From Nanobdellati archaeon (GTDB lineage: Archaea > Aenigmatarchaeota > Aenigmatarchaeia > PWEA01), in contig JAKOPB010000024.1 in assembly GCA_022257805.1 (NCBI GenBank), positions 1 to 7,191 on the forward strand: 7,191 bases of DNA. Direction: 5' to 3'. Shown here one piece after another: positions 1 to 4,906 of this stretch (position 1 is the stretch's first letter; each line of letters begins with the position of its first letter). A model generated the notes under the pieces. The model was not told where the DNA came from and searched no databases. It worked only from the letters and a program-made list of their open reading frames with translations. A program made the position numbers and the translations under genes.

Positions 1-41
1 AGCACATCAGCCGCCATCTCTCTCTGTGTGGAAAGGTTCAT
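1..41 (-). CDS. rpl19e: Ribosomal protein L19e (eL19), N-terminal fragment, cut by window edge
   Basis: Large-subunit protein found in archaea and eukaryotes. Only 13 complete codons are visible, reading MNLSTQREMAADV, with the gene running off the left edge. This fits the family N-terminus, which is typically M-[DN]-L-x-x-Q-[RK]-x-[ML]-A-A-[ED]-[VI]-L, and L19e is the usual gene after L32e in archaeal spc clusters. The ATG at 41 is preceded by TGAGGT, in which the stop of the upstream zinc-ribbon gene is part of the Shine-Dalgarno sequence; 10 nt separate the stop from this ATG. The assignment rests on a short fragment plus synteny, so it is good but not certain. Confidence 0.8.
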   Translation of the reverse strand, partial: MNLSTQREMAADV

Positions 42-51
42 AATCAATACC

Positions 52-213
52 TCATGTCCAGTGGATATTCATCTCGTTTTGTGGTGCGTGGATTATACCA
101 AACTTGTTGAACTTGGCACCGCACCTGGGACAGTTAGAGAGCTCCTCTACACTTGAGTCTGCACCCATTGTCCCACAAAGAGGGCATTTCGTTTCTTCAA
201 ATCTCAGGAACAT
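52..213 (-). CDS. Small zinc-ribbon protein of unknown function, 53 aa
   Basis: I do not recognise this protein. It has two CPxCG knuckles, CPLCG (Cys10, Cys13) and CPRCG (Cys28, Cys31), 14 residues apart, the layout of a zinc-ribbon fold. A short tail (FNKFGIIHAPQNEMNIHWT) follows with no family match that I know. The ATG at 213 has a clear Shine-Dalgarno, TGAGGTT, overlapping the stop of L32e with 9 nt from stop to start, and its own TGA is embedded in the SD of L19e. It is therefore well integrated into the operon. L32e and L19e are normally adjacent in archaea, so this is an insertion in a conserved order. Role is unknown; a ribosome-associated, RNA-binding or regulatory function is inference from location only. 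Confidence 0.85.
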   Translation of the reverse strand: MFLRFEETKCPLCGTMGADSSVEELSNCPRCGAKFNKFGIIHAPQNEMNIHWT

Positions 214-222
214 TTTATAACC

Positions 223-537
223 TCAGTTCAACACCTTTATATCCATTTCTTCAGCTTTTTCTAAAATCCTTTCCCTCTTCCTTCCACCAACCCTCGAGCA
301 TATCCTCGCCGCCTCCTCGTCCGGATCTACTTCCTCCAGTTCTTCCGGATTCCTCACCAGCACCTCGTAATAACCGGAAGGATGCATTCCCTTATTCTCG
401 CTGCCGTAACCAGGTGAAGGCATCTTACCTTCACCCTTCTTCTTTTTCCTCATGGAGGAATGATGGCCCTTGGGCTTCCTCCAGGAATCCTTCACCTTCC
501 TATTAGAGTTCTGTCTTTTGAACTTTTTGTCGCTCAT
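223..537 (-). CDS. rpl32e: Ribosomal protein L32e (eL32), short form, 104 aa
   Basis: Large-subunit protein restricted to archaea and eukaryotes. Family signatures are visible in order: FKRQNSNRKVKDSWRKPKGH near residues 6-25 (usual pattern F-R-R-Q ... W-R-[RK]-P-[RK]-G), GYGS (around 43-46), HPSGYYEVLVRN (52-63), the helix AARICSRVGGRKRERILEKA and the terminal IKVLN. It is short: many archaeal versions carry a longer basic N-terminal extension before the F-R-R-Q motif, absent here. The ATG at 537 follows the L6 stop by 4 nt with an SD, AAGGTT, straddling the end of L6. The stop TGA at 223-225 forms part of the SD of the next gene. Confidence 0.95.
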   Translation of the reverse strand: MSDKKFKRQNSNRKVKDSWRKPKGHHSSMRKKKKGEGKMPSPGYGSENKGMHPSGYYEVLVRNPEELEEVDPDEEAARICSRVGGRKRERILEKAEEMDIKVLN

Positions 538-541
538 ATTT

Positions 542-1075
542 TCAACCTTCCTTACCTGGCTTTTTTACTATGTATATACCATCCTCGAAGACCCGTCTAT
601 CTTTGGAACTGGGAGCCTGCATCTTACGTTCTATATTGGCTGCAGTCTGTCCAACCAACTCCTTGTCTGCACCACTGACCACTATATCCTCGTCATCGAC
701 CTTTACCTGAACGCCTTCAAGTATGTCTGCCTCCCTGTTCTCTCTTTCGCCCAGGAAGTTTGATACCACAAGTCTGTCACCCTGGACATTAACTTCAACA
801 GGGAAATGTCTGTAGACAACACGAAGCCTGTACTCGAAGCCCTCGGTAACGCCCTTTACGGCGCTATCGATTTTAGACGCAAATGTACGACATATGCTCT
901 CGATCTTCTTGTTGTCCTTCTTTGTACGGACAACAACATTACTGTTCTCGAGTTCTACTTCTATCAGAGGATGTTGCAGTTTTTTAAAAACCTCGTTTCC
1001 GTTTCCACTGACCTTCAGACCTCTATCCGAAACCTCTACTTCCACATCCTCCGGAACATTCACTTTTCTTTCCAT
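542..1075 (-). CDS. rpl6: Ribosomal protein L6 (uL6), 177 aa
   Basis: Large-subunit protein that binds 23S rRNA near the factor-binding region. It shows the two-domain archaeal L6 pattern: N-terminal VNVPEDVEVEV, then VTEGFEYRLRVVYRHFPVEV, NFLGER, and the C-terminal VGQTAANIE ... RRVFEDGIYIVKKPGKEG, which is diagnostic of the family. Length is normal. A longer reading would start at a TTG at 1087 that overlaps the stop of S8. I chose the ATG at 1075 because TGAGG (stop of S8 plus GG) lies at Shine-Dalgarno distance, 8 nt from stop to start, and because MERKVNVPEDV matches typical family N-termini. Confidence 0.96.
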   Translation of the reverse strand: MERKVNVPEDVEVEVSDRGLKVSGNGNEVFKKLQHPLIEVELENSNVVVRTKKDNKKIESICRTFASKIDSAVKGVTEGFEYRLRVVYRHFPVEVNVQGDRLVVSNFLGERENREADILEGVQVKVDDEDIVVSGADKELVGQTAANIERKMQAPSSKDRRVFEDGIYIVKKPGKEG

Positions 1076-1083
1076 GGATATCC

Positions 1084-1470
1084 TCAATAAACGTAAGCTA
1101 TGAGTTTTCCACCGACACCCTCGGACTTTGCCTCCTTATGTGTCATTATACCACGAGATGTACTGACAACGATAAAACCCATGCCCTTTGCCGGAAGGTA
1201 TCTTTTCTCCCAGCTTTCAAACTCGTCTTTCTTTACAGAAAACCGGGGCCTTACTACATTGCAGTCGTTGATCTCTCCTAAAAGTTCAATCCTGAACTTA
1301 CCTCCTCTATTGTCCTCGATCTTCTCAAACTCTCCGATATAGCTCTCTCTTTGGAGAGTCTTCAGAGTTTCCAGGACCAGTTCCGATGCCTCGACTACAC
1401 AGTTGTCCTTTCCAACTTCTTCTGCGTTCTTCAGCGTCGACATACAGTCCGAAAGTATCGAATGTTTCAT
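1084..1470 (-). CDS. rps8: Ribosomal protein S8 (uS8), 128 aa
   Basis: Primary 16S rRNA-binding protein of the small-subunit platform. The N-terminal region (ILSDCMSTLKNAEEVGK, then a helix ending in LQRESYIGEFEKIED) and the C-terminal rRNA-binding segment (FIVVSTSRGIMTHKEA ... GGKLIAYVY) are conserved S8 signatures, and length is standard for archaea. The ATG at 1470 follows the stop of S14 by 10 nt with a clear SD, TAGGTGA, using the stop codon itself. The stop TGA at 1084-1086 supplies the 5' part of the SD of L6. Confidence 0.97.
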   Translation of the reverse strand: MKHSILSDCMSTLKNAEEVGKDNCVVEASELVLETLKTLQRESYIGEFEKIEDNRGGKFRIELLGEINDCNVVRPRFSVKKDEFESWEKRYLPAKGMGFIVVSTSRGIMTHKEAKSEGVGGKLIAYVY

Positions 1471-1480
1471 TTTGATTCAC

Positions 1481-1612
1481 CTAATATTTTTCAAATCCTA
1501 TATCTTCAGCGACCTCCCTAAAACACTGCCTGCATATGTAGAGATCGTATTTTCTTATAACTCCCCATCTGTTGCCACATTTCCTACATTTAGGAACTTC
1601 CTTTTTAGCCAT
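1481..1612 (-). CDS. rps14: Ribosomal protein S14 (uS14), zinc-binding type, 43 aa
   Basis: Small-subunit head protein. The translation contains CRKCG (Cys9, Cys12) and CRQC (Cys27, Cys30), the four-Cys zinc site of archaeal S14, and the hallmark stretch [20 protein letters not shown] followed by FEKY at the C-terminus. At 43 residues it is slightly shorter than many archaeal S14 proteins (about 50 or more), lacking part of the basic N-terminal lead. The ATG at 1612 directly abuts the TAG of L5, with GGTGAT inside the last L5 codons as SD. The 10-nt spacer after its TAG leads to S8. Order L5-S14-S8 is the canonical spc arrangement. Confidence 0.97.
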   Translation of the reverse strand: MAKKEVPKCRKCGNRWGVIRKYDLYICRQCFREVAEDIGFEKY

Positions 1613-2128
1613 CTAATCACCAACTACCTCAACATCAAACTTTTCTTTCATAAACTCTTTTGCATCATCCTTTGTTATTTTATGGTCGTCTTCTATCTCC
1701 TTTGAAATCTTTCTTCTCTTTATTCGAAAACCTGGCCTTTCCAGCGTTACAGTAACGTCCATCCCAAATATACCGATTTCTGGATCGTAGTCCGTATCCG
1801 GAAGGTCTATGTGCTCCTCCAGACCCATCGAAAGGTTACCCTGGGTATCGAAACTACTTTCTCTAACCATGTGGTCCTTTGCCTCCAGAAGCCTCTGAAG
1901 GAAATCCTCGGCCTCTTCTCTCCTGAGTGTGACCATAACGCCAATCTCCCTTCCCTTCGAAACGCCGAAGGCACTTCTTCCTCGAGCATTTGTGATCTTC
2001 GCTTCATTATCAGTCAGATCTTCCAGTAGATTTTTTGCTTTCTCAAGCTCCTCACCTGGTCCTCCGGTTCCTATATTTAACACAACCTTCTCCAGCCTTA
2101 TTTCTCTCATCGGATTTTCTTCTGTCAT
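1613..2128 (-). CDS. rpl5: Ribosomal protein L5 (uL5), 171 aa
   Basis: Large-subunit central protuberance protein that contacts 5S rRNA and the P-site tRNA. Visible signatures: NPMREIRLEKVVLNIGTGGP at the N-terminus, AFGVSKGREIGVMVTLR in the middle, and the C-terminal half with GIFGMDVTVTLERPGFRIKR. Length is usual for archaea. A GTG at 2137 overlapping the stop of S4e could start a protein three residues longer. I prefer the ATG at 2128 because GTGATC (2132-2137), complementary to the archaeal 16S 3' end, is ideally placed in front of it. The choice between the two is not certain. Confidence 0.95.
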   Translation of the reverse strand: MTEENPMREIRLEKVVLNIGTGGPGEELEKAKNLLEDLTDNEAKITNARGRSAFGVSKGREIGVMVTLRREEAEDFLQRLLEAKDHMVRESSFDTQGNLSMGLEEHIDLPDTDYDPEIGIFGMDVTVTLERPGFRIKRRKISKEIEDDHKITKDDAKEFMKEKFDVEVVGD

Positions 2129-2131
2129 GTC

Positions 2132-2137
2132 GATCAC
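2132..2137 (-). promoter_or_regulatory. Shine-Dalgarno of L5 (GTGATC) overlapping the S4e stop
   Basis: GTGATC matches the 3' half of the consensus GGAGGTGATC and ends 3 nt before the ATG at 2128, giving the normal effective spacing. It contains the S4e TGA stop (2134-2136). It supports ATG 2128 over the GTG at 2137, which would lie inside the site. Confidence 0.7.
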
Positions 2138-2844
2138 TCTTCCTCCGGATCTCCCTTTATTATATCGGTATCGATTGGGAAAACAAGGCTTTCGGGTAAG
2201 TCCAGTTCCTTGTTTTCCTGGGACACTATAACCCTGTTTTCATTGCTTCCTTTAAGGTTTTTCTTTTTCTTAAACTGGGCTACCTCTCCTCTGTTCTTGC
2301 CTTCGGTTATCATTATATCCTGGTCCTTGTCCAGTTCTATCAACTCCACGATCTCCAGATCAGGAAGACTAATAACTACTGATGAGCCTGTGTCCACATC
2401 CATGAACTCGTCTTCTCTGTCTAAAAAGGTCTTTCCGTCGTTGAAGGTCAGCTGCAAATCCCCGTCCTTTATGATCTTTTTGTCCTCAAGTCTGCAAATT
2501 TTTTCCTTTGAGTCCTTCTCACTTATGCCTACTAGCTTGAATCCTCTCTTCGATGGAACTACCCTGAAAAACTCATCTCCAAACTTCAAGGAATCAAAGA
2601 TTCCAACAGGGAACCTGTGGTCGCTGACCCTTTTTCCATCAACTTCACAGTTTCCTTTTTTGAGTATTCTCTTGACTTCACTTACACTCTCCGCATAATT
2701 CAGGACATCCCTGATAATTATGCCAAGAGGCACACAGTTGTCCTGTGAATGGGGTCCTGGACTGGGTTTTATCGCCCATGGTCTTTCCTTTCTTGGTATG
2801 GGGTAGGTCTTTGGTGAAGACAGTGATTTTTGATGTTTTGACAT
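2134..2844 (-). CDS. rps4e: Ribosomal protein S4e (eS4), 236 aa
   Basis: Small-subunit protein of archaea and eukaryotes. The N-terminus MSKHQKSLSSPKTYPIPRKE and the following RPWAIKPSPGPHS ... CVPLGIIIRDVL are highly typical. An S4-like RNA-binding segment follows (VKRILKKGNCEVDGKRVSDH), then the central S4e domain and a KOW-like C-terminal region (IMITEGKNRGEVAQFK), ending near FPIDTDI. A TTG at 2856, overlapping the L24 stop, would add four residues. I chose the ATG at 2844 because TGAGGG overlaps the L24 stop at proper SD distance (8 nt from stop to start) and MSKHQK matches the family start. Confidence 0.96.
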   Translation of the reverse strand: MSKHQKSLSSPKTYPIPRKERPWAIKPSPGPHSQDNCVPLGIIIRDVLNYAESVSEVKRILKKGNCEVDGKRVSDHRFPVGIFDSLKFGDEFFRVVPSKRGFKLVGISEKDSKEKICRLEDKKIIKDGDLQLTFNDGKTFLDREDEFMDVDTGSSVVISLPDLEIVELIELDKDQDIMITEGKNRGEVAQFKKKKNLKGSNENRVIVSQENKELDLPESLVFPIDTDIIKGDPEEE

Positions 2845-2852
2845 ATTATCCC

Positions 2853-3392
2853 TCAAGATTTCATGTATTCCGGATGAACCCTTCCTTTGTGAACACCGAG
2901 TCCTCTCTTCGAATCGAAGACATCTCCACAGATCTCACATTTGAAACCTTCTTCCTTCTCTTCCTCTTCGGGCTCCTCTTCGGGCTCCTCTTCGGGTTCT
3001 TCATCTTCTTTTTTCTTCAGCTCCTCGGCAACTTCGCCACCGGACCTTTCAACTATTTTTTCTCTCCTTTTATCTGATAGATCAGGCTCTACAATCATTA
3101 AGTTGGATGGATCTATTTTGGGTCTGACCTCGGTACCATCAACCTTTTCTTCTTTCAGATCTTCGAGGGTAACCTTTAAACTGTCCAGGTCTACATTACG
3201 TACCTTGTCTTCGGCGTCCTTGAAGTCTCCCCTCATAACCTTCACCTTGTCGCCGCTTCTCAGGGGAAGACTTCTTCTATTCAAGTCATTTCTGAGATCC
3301 TTCTCCAGTAGAGCAGACATCATCTTCTGCCTTTTATGCATAGGAGCATTCATTATCTTCTTTCTCTGTTTACCTGGTTTTTTGCTCTTCAT
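2853..3392 (-). CDS. rpl24: Ribosomal protein L24 (uL24) with acidic tether and C-terminal C2H2 zinc finger, 179 aa
   Basis: Residues 1-117 are archaeal L24, an early 23S rRNA-binding assembly protein: KSKKPGKQRKKIMNAPMHKR at the N-terminus, SLPLRSGDKVKVMRGDFKD (KOW region, about 41-59) and PSNLMIVEPDLSDKRREKIV (about 95-114). Most archaeal L24 proteins end near here. This one continues with a strongly acidic segment (about 124-148, EEPE repeats) and a C-terminal C2H2 finger: Cys152, Cys155, His168, His173 (C-x2-C-x12-H-x4-H), with Phe159 and Leu165 at the usual hydrophobic positions. In the KOW motif the usual EGKV is EDKV, so the near-invariant glycine is Asp62. The ATG at 3392 overlaps the L14 stop by one base (TAATG); no strong SD is seen, suggesting reinitiation. 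Confidence 0.95.
   Translation of the reverse strand: MKSKKPGKQRKKIMNAPMHKRQKMMSALLEKDLRNDLNRRSLPLRSGDKVKVMRGDFKDAEDKVRNVDLDSLKVTLEDLKEEKVDGTEVRPKIDPSNLMIVEPDLSDKRREKIVERSGGEVAEELKKKEDEEPEEEPEEEPEEEEKEEGFKCEICGDVFDSKRGLGVHKGRVHPEYMKS
2961..2996. repeat. 12-bp tandem repeat, three copies, coding the acidic linker of L24
   Basis: On the plus strand the unit CTCCTCTTCGGG occurs at 2973-2984 and 2985-2996, with a copy differing at one base (first C to T) at 2961-2972. On the coding strand each unit encodes a Glu/Pro block, giving the EEPE-type periodicity of the linker between L24 and its zinc finger. A 12-bp unit keeps the frame, so copy number could vary by slippage without breaking the gene. 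Confidence 0.9.
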
Positions 3393-3790
3393 TATACAAC
3401 AACCCTTGCTACCTTTCCTATTTCTGGAAATCTTTCAACAACTTCCTTGGCAACAGCTCCTTTTATCTCATTTCCGCGGGGTTCGTTCCTATCATTTATC
3501 AAAACAGCCGCGTTATCGTCGAACCTCACCCTCCTCCCGCTCGGCCTCCTCCACTCCTTTCTCTGCCTGACAATAACAGCGAGGGGTGTCTCTTCCCTCA
3601 TCTCCGGTGATCCCTTGACGACCGAACAGCGCACCACTTCTCCTACACCGGCCCTGGGCTGTCGGGATTTGGTACCCTTGTAGTTGATAACCGAAACCAC
3701 GTTCAATACCTTCGCACCTGTGTTATCTATACATTTTACTTTAGCTCCCACGTTGATTCCTCTCGTCACACTGCTTCCAATAGATCTCAT
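3392..3790 (-). CDS. rpl14: Ribosomal protein L14 (uL14), 132 aa
   Basis: Large-subunit protein at the intersubunit interface. Signatures: KCIDNTGAKVLNVVSV near the N-terminus, KSRQPRAGVGEVVRCSVVKG, then LAVIVRQRKEWRRPSGRRV and FDDNAAVLINDRNEPRGNEI, ending IGKVARVVV. The 132-residue length equals the usual archaeal length when the ATG at 3790 is used. The frame stays open upstream to 3853 inside S17, but those codons lack L14 similarity. ATG 3790 sits one base after the TAA of S17, with GGGTGA at the end of S17 as SD. The stop overlaps the start of L24. Confidence 0.97.
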   Translation of the reverse strand: MRSIGSSVTRGINVGAKVKCIDNTGAKVLNVVSVINYKGTKSRQPRAGVGEVVRCSVVKGSPEMREETPLAVIVRQRKEWRRPSGRRVRFDDNAAVLINDRNEPRGNEIKGAVAKEVVERFPEIGKVARVVV

Positions 3791-3791
3791 T

Positions 3792-4109
3792 TTATTCACC
3801 CATCGCTTCAAGAACAACGAAGCTCTTGCCCTTTGATATTGGTCTGGTTTCACCTATCTTTACTTCGTCGCCTTCCTCCACTTCGACGCAGGGAGGACAG
3901 TGGCACATAACCTTCGTATTTCTTCTCATGTATCTCTCGTATTTTGGCACGTAATGATAGTACTGCCACTGAACTGTCACGGTTTTTTCCGTCCTGGATA
4001 CAACGGTTCCTTCAAAAACCTTACCTCTAATCGACAGGTTCCCATGGAAGGGACAGTTCCTGTCTTCACACTCCTTTTTCGGAGCCTTCACATCAAGTCC
4101 TAGTGCCAT
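3792..4109 (-). CDS. rps17: Ribosomal protein S17 (uS17), 105 aa, cysteine-rich variant
   Basis: Primary 16S rRNA-binding assembly protein. Archaeal signatures: CEDRNCPFHGNLSIRGKVFE (from residue 14), the OB-fold strand pattern EKTVTVQW, VPKYERYMRRNTKV, and the C-terminal ETRPISKGKSFVVLEA. The loop usually reading AHNPPC in archaeal S17 reads CHCPPC here (Cys69, Cys71, Cys74). With Cys14 and Cys19 this makes five cysteines, which could form an extra metal site; that is inference. The ATG at 4109 lies 4 nt after the stop of Rnp1, whose terminal codons supply the GGTGA SD. Confidence 0.96.
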   Translation of the reverse strand: MALGLDVKAPKKECEDRNCPFHGNLSIRGKVFEGTVVSRTEKTVTVQWQYYHYVPKYERYMRRNTKVMCHCPPCVEVEEGDEVKIGETRPISKGKSFVVLEAMGE

Positions 4110-4113
4110 TTTC

Positions 4114-4392
4114 TCACCATTTTTTCAACTTTTTCTTTATTCTTTCCTCGGGACGTCCTACCAAAACTTCGCCGTCCATCTTACACTTATGTCCGGAGGG
4201 AAGGTGAAACTTGAAAACACGACCTTGCTTTTGAACAGTTTTCTCTTCACCTTCACATTCAATCTTTAAAACGCTTTTCCCTTCGTCTATTATCTTTCCC
4301 TCTATGCCTTCCTCCGGTCTGTTTTCGCTCATCAGTACCTCGACCTTGAGGCCTATGAGCTCGTGTCTAGGGAGGTTTTCCAAAGTTCTCAT
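4114..4392 (-). CDS. rnp1: Ribonuclease P protein component 1 (Rnp1/Rpp29/Pop4), 92 aa
   Basis: Protein subunit of archaeal RNase P, which removes 5' leaders from precursor tRNAs; in archaea Rpp29 pairs with Rpp21 and supports the specificity domain of the RNA. The sequence shows the small Sm-like barrel of the family: HELIGLKVEVLMSENRPEEG, GIEGKIIDEGKSVLKIE, KTVQKQGRVFKFHLPSG and the strongly conserved end VGRPEERIKKKLKKW. Length is usual. The gene sits between aIF1 and S17, its normal site in many archaea. The ATG at 4392 is one base after the aIF1 stop, with only a weak AAGGA upstream, consistent with reinitiation after aIF1. Confidence 0.95.
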   Translation of the reverse strand: MRTLENLPRHELIGLKVEVLMSENRPEEGIEGKIIDEGKSVLKIECEGEEKTVQKQGRVFKFHLPSGHKCKMDGEVLVGRPEERIKKKLKKW

Positions 4393-4393
4393 A

Positions 4394-4699
4394 TCAGTTC
4401 CTTACTTCTATCTTTTCCTCAGGGAAGCCCTCTTCTATCAGGAGGTCCTTTATCCTCCTGAGATGATCACCCTGCAGTTCGATCCTACCTTCCTTGTAAG
4501 TACCGCCACATGCTAGGTTCTTTTTGAGCTTCTTTGCAAGTTTCTTGGAGTCCATGTCCTCTGAGATGTTCTCTATTATCGTAAGCTCCTTGCCGTAGCT
4601 TCTCCTGGTCTTACTTACCTTTATCTTTTTTTCCTCCTTTGCTATCGTGTCACAGACGCAGAGTTCCTCGGGCTGTCCACAGTTGGGGCAGTTAGCGAT
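4394..4699 (-). CDS. Translation initiation factor aIF1 (SUI1/eIF1 family), 101 aa, apparent AUC start
   Basis: Small-subunit factor that enforces start-codon selection, homologous to eukaryotic eIF1 and a functional counterpart of bacterial IF3. From the presumed start the protein reads (M)ANCPNCGQPEELCVCDTIAK, giving a Cys4/Cys7/Cys14/Cys16 zinc knuckle, then the SUI1 fold: TRRSYGKELTIIENI, LAKKLKKNLACGGTYKEGRI, ELQGDHLRRIKDLL and the end EEGFPEEKIEVRN. Known archaeal homologues start M-P-x-[IV]-C-P-x-C-G, placing the initiator exactly at ATC 4697-4699. TAA (4700-4702) is in frame immediately upstream, and the only in-frame ATG is far inside the SUI1 domain. A strong SD, GAGGTGA, lies at normal distance. 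Either AUC is the start or one base is wrong. The gene lies between L29 and Rnp1, its usual place. Confidence 0.92.
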   Translation of the reverse strand: MANCPNCGQPEELCVCDTIAKEEKKIKVSKTRRSYGKELTIIENISEDMDSKKLAKKLKKNLACGGTYKEGRIELQGDHLRRIKDLLIEEGFPEEKIEVRN

Positions 4700-4705
4700 T
4701 TATTT

Positions 4706-4712
4706 TCACCTC
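4706..4712 (-). promoter_or_regulatory. Strong Shine-Dalgarno of aIF1 (GAGGTGA), deciding the ATC start
   Basis: GAGGTGA matches seven consecutive positions of the archaeal consensus GGAGGTGATC and begins within the TGA stop of L29. Six bases, AAATAA, separate it from ATC 4699. The distance from stop to start (11 nt) fits the other UGAGG junctions of this operon (8-10 nt). No other frame downstream opens a sensible gene: the GTG inside the SD reads only five codons before a stop. Confidence 0.85.
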
Positions 4713-4905
4713 ACATCTCGGACAACATAGTTTTTATCCTTGCTATGGTTTTTCTCATCTCATTCATCTTACCTGGATTCTCGGGTACACCGCCTATCTT
4801 TACCTGTGCCTTTTCCTTGGCCAGCTCCAACTGAAGCTCATCCATCTTTTCCTCCAGTTCTTTCCTGCTCATATCCTCCAGTTCTTCTGTTCTCAGTAGG
4901 ACCAT
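4711..4905 (-). CDS. rpl29: Ribosomal protein L29 (uL29), 64 aa
   Basis: Large-subunit protein by the exit tunnel, where chaperones and the signal recognition particle dock. It is a two-helix hairpin: LLRTEELEDMSRKELEEKMD, then LQLELAKEKAQVKIGGVPEN, and the second helix MNEMRKTIARIKTMLSE. The sequence GGxPENPGK between the helices is archaeal-type. An upstream ATG at 4914 would add three residues and overlap S3, but it abuts the SD. ATG 4905 is one base after the TAG of S3, nine bases after GGAGG (4915-4919), and gives MVLLRTEEL, close to the family start M-[AV]-[IL]-[LF]-R. Confidence 0.95.
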   Translation of the reverse strand: MVLLRTEELEDMSRKELEEKMDELQLELAKEKAQVKIGGVPENPGKMNEMRKTIARIKTMLSEM

Positions 4906-4906
4906 T

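Noticed and set aside
1076..1087. TTG start for L6 at 1087 (and likewise TTG at 2856 for S4e)
   Set aside because: Both TTG codons overlap the upstream stop within the SD itself; ATG codons four residues downstream fit SD spacing and family N-termini.
2941..3570. Plus-strand open frame of 209 codons, very Ser-rich
   Set aside because: It is antisense to L24 and L14; the Ser/Gly runs are the complement of the Glu/Pro repeat. No SD or family signature.
3791..3853. Upstream extension of L14 into S17
   Set aside because: The frame is open, but the residues lack L14 similarity; ATG 3790 gives the standard 132-residue protein with an SD.
4394..4548. aIF1 starting at its only in-frame ATG (inside EDMDSKK)
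   Set aside because: This would delete the zinc knuckle and the first part of the SUI1 fold and leave over 140 nt of conserved sequence untranslated; no SD is visible there.
4691..4708. GTG at 4706-4708 as the aIF1 start, with a frameshift joining it to the SUI1 frame
   Set aside because: The GTG frame ends after five codons (TAA), sits inside the SD, and would need an indel or frameshift with no slippery sequence; it would also make the N-terminus longer than the family. ATC needs no such event.
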